DNA of 56,713 bases. Origin: Ruminococcus sp. (GTDB taxonomy: Bacteria > Bacillota > Clostridia > Oscillospirales > Ruminococcaceae). Numbering within the stretch: the first letter of the stretch is position 1; each line of letters opens with the position of its first letter. The notes beneath the pieces were generated by a model. The model worked only from the letters and a program-made list of their open reading frames with translations. It was not told where the DNA came from and searched no databases. Below are positions 23,569-35,234 of this stretch, one piece after another. Where the stretch lies: the NCBI GenBank assembly GCA_015066665.1, contig SVNX01000006.1:31462-88174 (forward strand), in the 5' to 3' direction. The translations under genes were made by a program, and so were the position numbers.

Positions 23569-26184
23569 ATGAATGCACAGAAAATGACACAGAAATCCCT
23601 GGAAGCCATTCAGGAAGCGCAGAGCATTGCCATCGGCGCACAGAATATGCAGATCGAACAGCCCCACCTGTTTCTGGCGTTGGTTCAGCAGGAAAACGGC
23701 CTGATCGGGCAGCTGCTGAGCCGTCTCGGTGTGGATGCCGGCGCACTGCAGATGACCCTTACGCAGCTGATTGAAAGCATGCCCGCCGTGACCGGCAGCG
23801 GCAGAAAGCCCGGCTCGGTCTATGTCTCCCGTGAGGTCGACAGCATGCTTGCAGGTGCTGAGAAGCAGGCTGCTTCCATGAAGGATGAGTATGTTTCCGT
23901 CGAGCACATTTTTCTTGCCATGCTCGATCAGCCCGACGGCAATACAAAGAAGGTGCTGCAGCAGTACGGCATCAGCAAGGACGCCTTCCTGCAGGTGCTG
24001 ATGCAGGTGCGGGGCAACACAAGAGTGACCAGTGAGAACCCCGAGGAGGTCTATGACGTCCTCACAAAATACGGACAGGAGCTGGTGGAGCTGGCCAGAC
24101 AGGGCAAGCTCGATCCCGTCATCGGCCGTGACAGTGAGATCCGCAACGTGATCCGCATCCTGTCGAGAAAATCGAAGAACAATCCCGTGCTCATCGGTGA
24201 GCCGGGTGTCGGCAAAACGGCGATTGCCGAGGGTCTTGCACTGCGTATTGTGCGGGGTGATGTGCCTGACAGCCTGAAGGATCGCCGCATCTTCTCCCTT
24301 GACCTCGGTGCACTGGTGGCCGGTGCCAAGTACAGGGGCGAGTTTGAGGAGCGTCTGAAGGCCGTTCTGTCCGAAATCAAGAAGAGCGAGGGCGGCATCA
24401 TCCTCTTTATTGACGAGCTGCACACGATCGTGGGTGCGGGCAAAACGGATGGCGCCATGGATGCGGGCAACCTGCTTAAGCCGATGCTCGCAAGGGGCGA
24501 GCTGCACTGTATCGGTGCCACAACCCTCAATGAGTACCGCATGTATATCGAAAAGGATGCCGCACTTGAGCGCCGATTCCAGCCCGTTCTGGTGCCCGAG
24601 CCGACGGTGGAGGATACCATCTCCATCCTGCGCGGCCTGAAGGAACGCTACGAGGTCTTCCACGGCGTGAAGATTCAGGATCAGGCGCTTCTGGCAGCCG
24701 CAACGCTCTCCGACCGCTATATCTCCGACCGCTTCCTGCCCGACAAGGCCATTGACCTTGTGGATGAGGCCTGTGCGATGATCCGCACCGAGATGGATTC
24801 CATGCCCACGGAGCTGGACGACATCTCCCGTCAGATGATGCGTCTGGAGATTGAGGAAACGGCACTGAAGAAGGAAACTGACAAGCTCTCGCAGGAGCAT
24901 CTTGCTGAGATCCGGAAGGAGCTTGCGGAGCTGCGTACGCAGTTTGCCGAGATGAAGGCGAGATGGGAAAACGAGCGCACCGGCATCTCCCGTGTGCAGA
25001 AGCTGCGTGAGGAGATCGAGCAGGTGACAACCGAGATTGAAAAGGCCGAGCGTGATTACGATCTGAACCGTGCGGCCGAGCTGAAATACGGCCGTCTGCC
25101 TGCACTGCAGAAGGAACTGGCCGAGCAGGAGACACTGGCCGAGGCGGCCGATACCAAGAACAGCCTGCTCCGTGACAGAGTGACCGAGGAGGAGATCGCA
25201 CGCATTGTCGGACGCTGGACGGGCATTCCTGTAGCTAAGCTCATGGAGGGCGAGCGTGAGAAGCTCCTGCGTCTGGAGGAGATCCTGCATCAGCGTGTGA
25301 TCGGTCAGAACGAGGCTGTCGAGAAGGTGACCGAGGCGATTCTCCGCTCTCGTGCGGGCATTCAGGATCCCGACAAGCCGATTGGTTCGTTCCTGTTCCT
25401 TGGCCCGACGGGTGTGGGTAAAACCGAACTTGCCAAGGCACTGGCGCAGGCACTCTTCGATGATGAAGCCAGCATGGTGCGCATCGATATGAGTGAATAT
25501 ATGGAGAAGCACAGCGTCAGCCGTCTGATCGGTGCGCCTCCCGGATATGTGGGCTATGAGGAGGGCGGCCAGCTGACCGAGGCTGTACGCCGCCGCCCGT
25601 ATTGTGTCCTGCTGCTCGATGAGGTGGAGAAGGCGCATCCCGATGTGTTCAACATTCTCCTGCAGGTGCTCGATGACGGCAGAATCACCGACTCCAAGGG
25701 CAGAACGGTGGATTTCAAGAACACCATCATCATCCTCACCTCGAATCTGGGATCGCCCTGCATTCTGGAAGGCGTGGGAGAGAACGGTGAGATCTCCGAG
25801 GACGCAAGGGAGCAGGTGAATGTCCTGCTGCGGCAGCATTTCCGTCCGGAGTTCCTGAACCGTCTTGATGAGATCGTCTTCTATAAGCCCCTGCAGCGTG
25901 ATGAGATCTTCCGGATTGTGGATCTGATGCTCGCCGATCTGCGTGAGCGTCTTGCCGAGAAGCAGCTGGATGTGAATGTCACAGCGGCCGCCAAGGAAGC
26001 GATTGTGGAGGGCGGTTACGATGTCAGCTACGGTGCAAGACCCCTCAAGCGCTATCTGCAGCGCAAGCTCGAGACGATGATTGCAAGGCATATCATTGCC
26101 GCCGATCCTGCCCCCGGTGCAACGCTCTGCGTGGATTACAGCGATGGTGCGTTTGCACTCAGCGAGGTCATGGCGGAGGCATAA
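23569..26184 (+). CDS. clpB: ClpB disaggregase
   Basis: Cytosolic AAA+ hexamer that extracts proteins from aggregates with DnaK. 871 residues: N-terminal Clp repeat domain (1-150), NBD1 with Walker [10 protein letters not shown] and sensor region [22 protein letters not shown], a long coiled-coil M-domain (about 410-525) that distinguishes ClpB from ClpC/ClpA, NBD2 with GPTGVGKTE and [12 protein letters not shown], and the C-terminal substrate pore loop region [23 protein letters not shown] precedes ATG 23569. No HrcA or CtsR operator is visible immediately upstream; the RHH gene is co-transcribed. The M-domain length supports ClpB over ClpC. Confidence 0.95.
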   Translation: MNAQKMTQKSLEAIQEAQSIAIGAQNMQIEQPHLFLALVQQENGLIGQLLSRLGVDAGALQMTLTQLIESMPAVTGSGRKPGSVYVSREVDSMLAGAEKQAASMKDEYVSVEHIFLAMLDQPDGNTKKVLQQYGISKDAFLQVLMQVRGNTRVTSENPEEVYDVLTKYGQELVELARQGKLDPVIGRDSEIRNVIRILSRKSKNNPVLIGEPGVGKTAIAEGLALRIVRGDVPDSLKDRRIFSLDLGALVAGAKYRGEFEERLKAVLSEIKKSEGGIILFIDELHTIVGAGKTDGAMDAGNLLKPMLARGELHCIGATTLNEYRMYIEKDAALERRFQPVLVPEPTVEDTISILRGLKERYEVFHGVKIQDQALLAAATLSDRYISDRFLPDKAIDLVDEACAMIRTEMDSMPTELDDISRQMMRLEIEETALKKETDKLSQEHLAEIRKELAELRTQFAEMKARWENERTGISRVQKLREEIEQVTTEIEKAERDYDLNRAAELKYGRLPALQKELAEQETLAEAADTKNSLLRDRVTEEEIARIVGRWTGIPVAKLMEGEREKLLRLEEILHQRVIGQNEAVEKVTEAILRSRAGIQDPDKPIGSFLFLGPTGVGKTELAKALAQALFDDEASMVRIDMSEYMEKHSVSRLIGAPPGYVGYEEGGQLTEAVRRRPYCVLLLDEVEKAHPDVFNILLQVLDDGRITDSKGRTVDFKNTIIILTSNLGSPCILEGVGENGEISEDAREQVNVLLRQHFRPEFLNRLDEIVFYKPLQRDEIFRIVDLMLADLRERLAEKQLDVNVTAAAKEAIVEGGYDVSYGARPLKRYLQRKLETMIARHIIAADPAPGATLCVDYSDGAFALSEVMAEA

Positions 26185-26213
26185 GCTGCCGTCAGGATTG
26201 CGTATACAAAAAG

Positions 26214-26239
26214 AAAAGCACCGCATCTGCGGTGCTTTT
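26214..26239. terminator. Bidirectional terminator between clpB and htrA
   Basis: AAAAGCACCGCA/TGCGGTGCTTTT with almost no loop, between convergent genes. Confidence 0.88.
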
Positions 26240-26243
26240 CTGA

Positions 26244-27818
26244 TCAGAAATTACCGGAGGTATCTTCCTCCAGCTTGAATTCAATTGTGAAGTAGGTGAT
26301 GTCGCCGTCCTCTTCCAGTCGTGCACAGTCCGCTGTGACGGTATCGCCGCCCTTGAAGCCGTCGAGTACTTCGATGACTTCGTCATAGTTGGCAACGGAT
26401 ACACCATTCATGCTCAGGATGAAATCGTTCGCCTGAAGCTCAGTATTGGCGATGTCGCAGTCCTCGCTGATTTCGGAAATCCACAGACCGGACAGCTCAT
26501 CGGGCATCGGGAAGCCATGCTCCGTCTCGAAGTAATACTTCGAATACTCCGTCTCTGCCTCCATGAATGTGATGCCGATGCGGAAGCGGCCGGAAACATA
26601 GCCCTGGCTCATCAGTTCTTCGATGATCGGGAGTGCCTGATTTGTGGTGATTGCAAAGCCCAGACCCTCGTATGTACCGCCGGTGACATAGTCCGCAGCG
26701 TACTTGGAGGAGGTGATGCCGATGACCTGACCGTACATATTGATCAGGGCACCGCCGGAATTTCCGGGGCTGATGGCCGCATCCGTCTGGATGCATTCCA
26801 TGACAAATGCAGTGCTTTCCGCACGGATCTTACGACCCGTTGCGGAAACAATACCCTTTGTGACTGTGCCGGTGAGACCTGCGGGATTGCCGATGGCCAC
26901 TACGGATTCGCCGACATAAACCTCGTCGGAATTGCCAAGCACAGCCGGTGTAAGACCGGTTGCCTCGATCTTCAGTACGGCAAGATCGGTCTTGTTGTCC
27001 GCACCGATGACCTCGGCCTCGTACTCCTCTTCGTTGTCCAGAATGACTGTGAAGCATTCACCCGTTACCACATGGGCATTGGTGATGATGTAGCCGTCTT
27101 CGGTGATGATGATGCCGGAACCCGTGCCTTCCAGATTTTCTTCAATGCGTTCCTCCGCACTGAAGGCATAAACCTCGACAATCGAGGGTCTGACAAGCTC
27201 GGCCACGCCCTTGACGGTATATTCGCCATCGGCGGTAACATTTTCATCATCGGGATTAAGGTCGGGTTTTTCCTGCATCTGGATTGTGATTCCCGTACCG
27301 GGAACGCTGCCGTCCTCACCGATGACGCCGTGAATGAGATCAGCACCAATGCAGTACATGCAGAGCAGGAAGATCAGCAGAGCAGCAATGAATGCCGCAA
27401 TATAGAGACTTTTATTGATGGGCGGATTCTCCGGCGGAGGCGGCTGCGGTACATAGAAGACCGGCTGGGGCGCAGGGGATGCAGGTCTTGCAGCAGGATT
27501 CCCGTAGAATGCACCGCCGATTTTTGTACCGTCCACAGGACCCTCATCCGCCGCAGGAGAAGCAGCGGGTGCCGGTGATGCAGGCGCAGGTTCAGCCGGA
27601 ACAGGTTCCGTCGGTGCTGGTTCAGCCGGCGCGGCAGCCTCGGGTGTGACGGGTACATCCGGCGGTGCCGGAATATCCGGTACGTCCGGCATGACGGGCA
27701 GATCCGGTACAGCGGGCGTGTCCGGAGGGGGTGTCATCACAGGACTTTCCGGTTCGGCCGGTGCAGCAGCGTCCGGCTCGGACGGGGGCTGCGGGAACAG
27801 ATTCTTATAATCTTCCAT
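26244..27818 (-). CDS. HtrA/DegP-type membrane serine protease with PDZ domain
   Basis: Envelope protein-quality protease of 524 residues. Residues 1-135 are an unusual Pro/Ala/Glu-rich cytosolic extension; a transmembrane helix spans about 137-158; then comes an S1C trypsin-like domain with His in ITNAHVV, Asp in NKTDLAVLKIEA and Ser in GNSGGALIN; then one PDZ domain (about 400-515). The gene lies 26 bases after the histidine kinase gene and is the last of a regulator-kinase-protease unit. CssRS and CiaRH also control htrA in other Firmicutes. No terminator lies between kinase and protease, so co-expression is likely. Confidence 0.92.
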   Translation of the reverse strand: MEDYKNLFPQPPSEPDAAAPAEPESPVMTPPPDTPAVPDLPVMPDVPDIPAPPDVPVTPEAAAPAEPAPTEPVPAEPAPASPAPAASPAADEGPVDGTKIGGAFYGNPAARPASPAPQPVFYVPQPPPPENPPINKSLYIAAFIAALLIFLLCMYCIGADLIHGVIGEDGSVPGTGITIQMQEKPDLNPDDENVTADGEYTVKGVAELVRPSIVEVYAFSAEERIEENLEGTGSGIIITEDGYIITNAHVVTGECFTVILDNEEEYEAEVIGADNKTDLAVLKIEATGLTPAVLGNSDEVYVGESVVAIGNPAGLTGTVTKGIVSATGRKIRAESTAFVMECIQTDAAISPGNSGGALINMYGQVIGITSSKYAADYVTGGTYEGLGFAITTNQALPIIEELMSQGYVSGRFRIGITFMEAETEYSKYYFETEHGFPMPDELSGLWISEISEDCDIANTELQANDFILSMNGVSVANYDEVIEVLDGFKGGDTVTADCARLEEDGDITYFTIEFKLEEDTSGNF

Positions 27819-27844
27819 CGAAGCAATGCTTCCTTTCTCATCGG

Positions 27845-29287
27845 TTAACCATTAACCGGGATCTGAATTTCAAACATGGTATATTCGCCCTTGACGCTCT
27901 TGACCACGATGTGACCCTGATGCAGTGCCACGATCTTGCGGGCGATGGACAGTCCCAGACCCAGACCGGTTTTATCCTGACTGCGGGAGGTGTCCGTCTT
28001 GTAGAAACGGTCAAAGACTTTGGAAAGCTCGTCATCCGCCAGACCTTCGCCGGTGTTCTTGACGGCGATATGCGCCATCTTGTCCTCGATGAACATCGAG
28101 AAGCTGATGGTGCCGCCCTCGTTGACGAATTTGACGGCGTTTTCGATCAGATTGTAGAGCACCTGGAAGAGCAGATCCTCATCCGCACGGATCATGAGGG
28201 AGGCGGTTTCCAGACCCTCGACCTCGACCTTTTTGTCGGAGATGCGTTTTTCGAACATCAGCACGGTCTTGATCAGCAGCTGCGCAACATCCAGATTCTT
28301 GGTGTGCAGCTGCATTTCGCCGGCTTCGAACTTCGTCAGATTCAGCATGGAGTTGACCAGCGTCCGCAGACGATGAATCTCATCGGCAATGATGCGTGTG
28401 TACTTGGTGTGCTGCTCGGGCGGAATGGTGCCGTCAAGAATGCCGTCCGCAAAACCGCCGATGGTCGTCATGGGCGTACGCAGCTCATGGGAGACGTTGG
28501 CAATGAAGTTCTTGCGGGTGGTCTCGTTCTGTTCGATGAAGTCCGCCATGCGGTGCAGCGTGCTCGCAAAGGGGTACATGGAATTGTGCTCGGGGATTTC
28601 CGCACGCGCAGAGAAATCACCCTCGGCATATTTCTGCACAACGTTGTTGATGCTGTCAAAGTGCCGGTCCATACGGTTCGCACAGAGACGGAACAGCAGC
28701 ATGAACAGCAGTGTGGCGATCAGCAGGCACAGAACCAGACGAATGGTCAGATTCTGGGCGTATTCTGTCAGGGCGCCGGCATTGCTGACTGCGCCGAGAT
28801 AGTACTTGTCGAGCGTGCCGTCCTGCGACTCCACAAAGAAGCTGAACGCACAGCAAAGCTGCGGCTCCTGCGCATCCTTCGTGAAATAGCCGATCTGCAT
28901 AAAGGCCTCCGGCTCAATGAGCGCACGGGTGGAGACGGTCAGTTGGGGGCAGTTTTCATCCTTGTGCGGATAGACCTCAAGGCCGGCATCGTTATACATA
29001 TAAAGTGTATAATCATATTCCTGTTCCGCTGTCTGCATCAGACTGCTGATCTCCTCACTCGGGACGCAGTATTTGTTGATGTAGACCTCGGAGATATTGG
29101 CGGTCAGCGCCTCGCAGTTGGAAAGCAGGGCGTTCTTCATAAAACGGGTGTAGGTGTCCACGGCACTTGAGACCATGAACACGCCCGTGAGCAGGATGCC
29201 GCAGAAAAGCAGCAGCTGCGAGAGACGCAGATAGCCGTCGGACAGACTGCTTTTGCGCTGGCCGTTCTTGATTTTCAGTTTGCTCAT
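27845..29287 (-). CDS. Sensor histidine kinase (unit with HtrA)
   Basis: A 480-residue membrane kinase: first transmembrane helix about 24-46, an extracytoplasmic sensor of about 130 residues, second helix about 170-195, HAMP, dimerisation box FIANVSHELRTPMTTIG with the phosphorylated His, then N box NLIENAVKF, G1 NTGEGLADDE and G2 GLGLGLSIARKI. It follows its response regulator by 27 bases. The sensor faces outward, so misfolded secreted protein or wall damage is a reasonable signal, by analogy with CssS/CiaH. Confidence 0.92.
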   Translation of the reverse strand: MSKLKIKNGQRKSSLSDGYLRLSQLLLFCGILLTGVFMVSSAVDTYTRFMKNALLSNCEALTANISEVYINKYCVPSEEISSLMQTAEQEYDYTLYMYNDAGLEVYPHKDENCPQLTVSTRALIEPEAFMQIGYFTKDAQEPQLCCAFSFFVESQDGTLDKYYLGAVSNAGALTEYAQNLTIRLVLCLLIATLLFMLLFRLCANRMDRHFDSINNVVQKYAEGDFSARAEIPEHNSMYPFASTLHRMADFIEQNETTRKNFIANVSHELRTPMTTIGGFADGILDGTIPPEQHTKYTRIIADEIHRLRTLVNSMLNLTKFEAGEMQLHTKNLDVAQLLIKTVLMFEKRISDKKVEVEGLETASLMIRADEDLLFQVLYNLIENAVKFVNEGGTISFSMFIEDKMAHIAVKNTGEGLADDELSKVFDRFYKTDTSRSQDKTGLGLGLSIARKIVALHQGHIVVKSVKGEYTMFEIQIPVNG

Positions 29288-29314
29288 AGCTTGCTCCTGT
29301 CAGCAGGGAAGCGG

Positions 29315-30010
29315 TTATTCCTCGTCGGCCTCGAACTTGTAGCCGACGCCCCAGACGGTCTTGAGTGCCCAGTGGGGGGATACATCCGCCAGCTTTTCAC
29401 GCAGACGCTTGATGTGCACGTCGATGGTACGGGAGTCGCCGTAGTACTCAAAGCCCCATACTTCGTCGAGCAGCTGGTCACGGGTGTAAACATGGTTCGG
29501 ATTGGAAGCGAGATAGAACAGAAGCTCCAGTTCCTTCGGCGGTGTGTCGAGCACCTTGTCATTGACACGCAGCTCATAGCGGGTCATGTTGACAACGAGC
29601 TTGTCATAACGCACTTCCTTGGTCTCCGGCTCGGAGGCATTGCTGCCCATGCGGCGTGCAATCGCCTTGATGCGGGCAATGACTTCCTTGGCGTCGAAGG
29701 GCTTGGAGATATAGTCATCCGCACCCAGCTCCAGACCGAGCACCTTGTCGAAGGTCTCGTTCTTGGCGGAGATCATGATGATCGGAACATTGGAATTCTT
29801 GCGGATTTCGCGGCATACCTGACGGCCGTCCATGGTGGGCAGCATGATGTCCAGCAGGACAATGTCGGGGTTGAGCGCATTGAACTTGACGACAGCTTCC
29901 TTGCCGTCATTGGAAATGATGACGCTGTAGCCTTCCTTTTCGAGATACATGCGAAGCAGATCGCAGATGTTCTGGTCGTCGTCTACGACCAATACTTTTT
30001 CAAGTGCCAT
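29315..30010 (-). CDS. OmpR-family response regulator (unit with HtrA)
   Basis: A 231-residue two-domain regulator. Receiver: acidic pocket VVDDDQN, phospho-acceptor Asp54 (VLLDIMLP), Thr/Ser at MISAK, Lys at ISKPF. Effector: OmpR/PhoB winged helix with YTRDQLLDEVWG and SRTIDVHIKRLREKL, ending VWGVGYKFE. ATG 30010 is preferred (GAGGAG upstream); the longer frame has no receiver-type sequence. First gene of the regulator-kinase-htrA unit and divergent from groES. Confidence 0.93.
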   Translation of the reverse strand: MALEKVLVVDDDQNICDLLRMYLEKEGYSVIISNDGKEAVVKFNALNPDIVLLDIMLPTMDGRQVCREIRKNSNVPIIMISAKNETFDKVLGLELGADDYISKPFDAKEVIARIKAIARRMGSNASEPETKEVRYDKLVVNMTRYELRVNDKVLDTPPKELELLFYLASNPNHVYTRDQLLDEVWGFEYYGDSRTIDVHIKRLREKLADVSPHWALKTVWGVGYKFEADEE

Positions 30011-30668
<658 letters not shown>

Positions 30669-30700
30669 GCTGAGATTGGATTCTGAATTTATCTGAATAA

Positions 30701-32344
<1,644 letters not shown>

Positions 32345-32369
32345 GCGCAGAGCAAATGAGCTGAATCGT

Positions 32370-32398
32370 AAAAAAGCACCCGAAAGGGTGCTTTTTTA
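32370..32398 (+). terminator. Terminator of groESL
   Basis: AAAAAGCACCC-GAAA-GGGTGCTTTTTT. The same hairpin is repeated at 32515-32542. Confidence 0.93.
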
Positions 32399-32417
32399 TT
32401 GCTTTGAAATAAAAATG

Positions 32418-32514
32418 CGTAAGCAGAGGGCGGGATTCCAAAGGGAGTCACTTCCTTTGGCAGGGGGTCAAGGGGGACAGTGTCCCCCTTGAAAAAGGTT
32501 TTCGACAGGCTGAG
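32418..32514. repeat. GC-rich dispersed repeat (copy 4), framed by two identical terminators
   Basis: Contains GGATTCCAAAGGGAGTCAC, CCTTTGGCAGGGGG and GGGGGACAGTGTCCCCC. The same GGATTCCAAAGGGA...CCTTTGGC block occurs at 45462-45530. Confidence 0.7.
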
Positions 32515-32542
32515 AAAAAAGCACCCGAAAGGGTGCTTTTTC
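32515..32542. terminator. Second copy of the groEL-type terminator
   Basis: AAAAAAGCACCC-GAAA-GGGTGCTTTTT. Identical in stem and loop to 32370-32398; symmetrical A/T tracts let it serve the minus-strand gene ending at 32545. Confidence 0.88.
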
Positions 32543-32544
32543 GT

Positions 32545-33804
32545 TTACCAGATCACATATCCCTCCGGCACATCGAAGGCGAGGGGGGAGAAAGTCAGGT
32601 TTTCGGGCTTGCTGCCGTTCTGGACAGCCTGATGCAGAGCCTTGTATTCCGCACTCAGCCGGAAAATCTTCACATGATCGTCCGTACTCGGGCGGTATTT
32701 CTGCAGATAATCACGCACAGCCGCATCAAAATAGCCGAACGAACGCACCTGCGAGCTGCATACAGTCCCGATGTCCAGCGATACCGGCAGAAGCGTGTCG
32801 CTGGGCTTGTATCTGACAAGTGCACGGCTGTACAGTTCCGGCAGGAAGGCACAGGCCTCACCGCCGAGAATCGGATGCATCTCACGGATTTCGTCCATCA
32901 CTGCCGCATGGCTCTCGTCATCCTCAATCGTCATCATCTTCTTCAGTGCACGCTGTGCCACGGATGCTGCCTCGGCCTTTGTGAAGGGCGCAGGCGTGAA
33001 GGTCTCATCGTCCTGAATCAGCAGGATGAACATCTTGTCCATCGTTCCGTCCGCATTGGATTTACCCGCACGGATGGCATCGTACAGCACTTCCGTCAGA
33101 TCATGGAAGACCATGCCGTTGATGCGTGCCTCGCAGATCTCCTTGCCCATACGGGAGGAGATGAGCTTGATCCAGTATGCCTTCTTTGTACCAAGGTACT
33201 GCGGAATTTTGTCTCTTACAATCTCCCAGAGATCGGCGGATTCACCCGCACCGCGATGCAGTGCACCCAGAACGCAAGGCTCACGGAAAATATGTGCTTT
33301 TCCCTGAAGCTCCGTGCGGATGGTACGCTTGCCCGTGCATTCGAGGGCCCCCAGCACATAGGGGAGTACACCCTGTGCAAAGCCCATGGTGCCGTCCGCA
33401 ATGGCGTCTGCATCCGTTTTGCCGATGCCGGCTACGGATTCGACCAGATCCTCATCAAAGAACGGATGCCACAGCACGAACAGAAGCTGCACGCAGACGC
33501 CCTTCGGATAGCGTTCCACCGAACCGATGTTCAGACGAAGCTCCAGTCCGCAGGGGAACTGTAAGCCATTGTCGCCCTGCCATTCGGCCGCAGGATGCTG
33601 TGACTTGATGTTTTCGAGGATGCTGTGCACATCCGGTGCATCCGTTGTTGCAGCAGCCGCAGGTGCCGGCGCAGCCGGTTCGGCAGGTGCTTTTTCAGGC
33701 TCAGCTTCCTCTTCGGCTGTGATGTCCTCGGCAGCCGGATCAAGGATGCTCTCGTAAGGCGTATCGTCCTTCTTCTTTTTTTTGAACATATCAAAAAGTC
33801 CCAT
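32545..33804 (-). CDS. Uncharacterised cytosolic protein, possibly DUF6348-like
   Basis: A 419-residue soluble protein. It begins MGLFDMFKKKKK, followed by an Ala/Glu/Pro-rich low-complexity region to about residue 55, then a folded part. A stretch around VESVAGIGKTDADAIADGTMGFAQGVLPYVLGAL resembles the core of DUF6348-type proteins, but this is from memory and weak. No signal peptide or membrane helix. ATG 33804 chosen because AGGAGG stands upstream on the minus strand; the longer frame is implausible. Stands alone, 131 bases after the sugar transferase stop. Function unknown. Confidence 0.6.
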   Translation of the reverse strand: MGLFDMFKKKKKDDTPYESILDPAAEDITAEEEAEPEKAPAEPAAPAPAAAATTDAPDVHSILENIKSQHPAAEWQGDNGLQFPCGLELRLNIGSVERYPKGVCVQLLFVLWHPFFDEDLVESVAGIGKTDADAIADGTMGFAQGVLPYVLGALECTGKRTIRTELQGKAHIFREPCVLGALHRGAGESADLWEIVRDKIPQYLGTKKAYWIKLISSRMGKEICEARINGMVFHDLTEVLYDAIRAGKSNADGTMDKMFILLIQDDETFTPAPFTKAEAASVAQRALKKMMTIEDDESHAAVMDEIREMHPILGGEACAFLPELYSRALVRYKPSDTLLPVSLDIGTVCSSQVRSFGYFDAAVRDYLQKYRPSTDDHVKIFRLSAEYKALHQAVQNGSKPENLTFSPLAFDVPEGYVIW

Positions 33805-33910
33805 AGTATTCCTCCGTGAATGAAATTCTCTTTTCATAGCATAGCACGATTTTGTGAAAATGTCAATATGGTGCATGCATCACCGCTCTGCTTTTCTACG
33901 CCTCAAAAAC

Positions 33911-33942
33911 AAATAACCGCTGCATTCCGCAGCGGTTATTTT
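33911..33942 (-). terminator. Terminator of the sugar transferase gene
   Basis: AATAACCGCTGC/GCAGCGGTTATT stem with A/T flanks; overlaps the last codons of the sugar transferase. Confidence 0.85.
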
Positions 33943-34673
33943 CCGGCATATGTAGGTTCTTTTTCAGTGTCCTTCTGATCGCCGAGCGTCCTGAGACCAA
34001 TATCTCCGGAAAGTGTGGCATCATACTGCAACGAGAATTCCTCCGCAGCCTCAAAATCCACGGACGGGTCGTACTGGCGGTTTGTGCCCTCCTGGAAGCC
34101 CTTCTTGGTCACCACGATTTTGGCCGTCTTCAGCATGCAGTACATGTCGAATGTGAAAGAGATGCGCTGCACATATTCGGCGTCGTAGCGGGCTTTTTCT
34201 TCATCCGTCAGAGTGTTGCGGCCGTTGATCTGCGCCCAGCCCGTCAGACCGGGGCGGAAGCCGCTGAGACCCGCAGCATTGCGTGCCTCCGTCAGTTCCT
34301 TTTCCTTGGCAAGCACCGGGCGGGGGCCCACCCAGCTCATGTCACCCGCAATGATGTTGAAGACCTGCGGCAGCTCGTCCAGGCTGGTGCGGCGCAGGAA
34401 GCGGCCGATGCGTGTCACATGCTTTTCATAGTCCTCGGGACTGAACATGTGGCTGGGCAGATGCTTGGGGGTATCCGAGTGCATCGAGCGGAATTTCATG
34501 ATTTTAAAGGGCTTGCCGTTCCGGCCGACACGGGTCTGCTTGAAGAACACAGTGCCCTTAGGGTCGTCAATTTTGACCGCTGCAGCGATGATGAGCATCG
34601 GTACGATCAGTATGAACAATGCAGTCACGCCGAGAATGACATCAAGCAGGCGTTTGAAAAATCCGGCATACAT
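33936..34673 (-). CDS. Undecaprenyl-phosphate sugar transferase (bacterial sugar transferase family)
   Basis: Initiating glycosyl-1-phosphate transferase for an exopolysaccharide or capsule: moves a sugar-1-phosphate from a nucleotide sugar onto undecaprenyl phosphate. 245 residues: N-terminal re-entrant/transmembrane helix (about 13-33), then the PF02397 motifs KIMKFRSM, FLRRTSLDELPQVFNI, GPRPVL and RPGLTGWAQINGRN. The C-terminal 45 residues are extra and Asp/Glu-rich. Start at 34673 is preceded by GGAGGG. It stands alone without other polysaccharide genes; an O-antigen-ligase-like gene lies 8 kb away at 42766. Confidence 0.92.
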   Translation of the reverse strand: MYAGFFKRLLDVILGVTALFILIVPMLIIAAAVKIDDPKGTVFFKQTRVGRNGKPFKIMKFRSMHSDTPKHLPSHMFSPEDYEKHVTRIGRFLRRTSLDELPQVFNIIAGDMSWVGPRPVLAKEKELTEARNAAGLSGFRPGLTGWAQINGRNTLTDEEKARYDAEYVQRISFTFDMYCMLKTAKIVVTKKGFQEGTNRQYDPSVDFEAAEEFSLQYDATLSGDIGLRTLGDQKDTEKEPTYAGK

Positions 34674-34845
34674 GGCAATCCCTCCTTTACAAAGTGATTC
34701 CTTGCAGAAAACAAGGCATACCATCTTTATTATACACCTTTTTGCACAATTGTGCAATAGGTGAATTGAAGAAAAGTGAAAAAATTCAGCATTCAAAAAT
34801 TATACAAAATATACAATATTTCTTCATGAGATGCCCTTTCCTGAA

Positions 34846-34979
34846 AAAACAAAATGTCCCCGCTTAAAGCAGGGACATTTTGCCATGATATAGGGATTAT
34901 AGGGATTTTATAATTAGCGCTGGGGTAACGCTAATTACCAAGAATGAAAGATCCTCCGCAGCAGCGGTTCTGCTCTTTC
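34846..34979 (-). ncRNA. Candidate sRNA A (twin of sRNA B)
   Basis: Minus-strand transcript of about 134 nt with promoter TTGTCA-N16-TATAAT (35013-34986). Order: a 5' hairpin (AGCAG/CTGCT), a core hairpin TAATTAGCG/CGCTAATTA (34911-34937) with TTACCCC in its loop, an unpaired linker with two ATCCC motifs ending in ATAATCCCTATATCATGGCA, and a terminator AAAATGTCCC/GGGACATTTT with T6. No convincing ORF. The stem sequence differs from that of copy B while loop and linker are conserved, which supports a functional RNA. Confidence 0.75.
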
Positions 34980-34985
34980 GGAGTA

Positions 34986-35013
34986 ATTATAGTATACCCC
35001 CGCACTGTGACAA
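34986..35013 (-). promoter_or_regulatory. Promoter of sRNA A
   Basis: Minus strand TTGTCA (35013-35008), 16 bases, TATAAT (34991-34986). Confidence 0.75.
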
Positions 35014-35078
35014 TTGCATGAAAAGCATTTGAAAGTTCGAAAAAGCCTGTGTGATAGCCTGCCGGATGAAAAAACATG

Positions 35079-35173
35079 AAAAAAGCAAGAGATCCTCGTA
35101 AAACGAGGACTCTTGCCATGATATAGGGATTATTGGGGATTTTAGTAATAACGTTGGGGTAAAACGCTATTAC
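35079..35173 (-). ncRNA. Candidate sRNA B (twin of sRNA A)
   Basis: Minus-strand transcript of about 95 nt starting seven bases after TATAAT (35185-35180; no good -35). Core hairpin GTAATAGCGTT/AACGTTATTAC (35145-35173) with a TTACCCC loop, linker with ATCCCC and ATCCC ending in the same 20 bases as copy A, then terminator GCAAGAG...CTCTTGC with T6. It lies just downstream of the RR2-HK2 genes in the same direction. Confidence 0.75.
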
Positions 35174-35234
35174 ATAACTATTATACAGTCCTTTTGTGAA
35201 AGAAATGTGTTGGCAATGTGTAAACTGGATGAAA

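Noticed and set aside
23500..23570. CtsR operator upstream of clpB
   Set aside because: No direct GGTCAAA repeats were seen here or near 22786.
23455..26226. 923-codon open frame on the minus strand across clpB
   Set aside because: Exact antisense of a certain gene; the product has no domain, and long antisense frames follow from the GC-rich third positions.
35079..35173. csRNA-type direct pairing to ribosome site plus AUG by the linker CAT
   Set aside because: The order of C-rich motif and CAT in the RNA is opposite to that needed to cover a ribosome site followed by AUG in one duplex.
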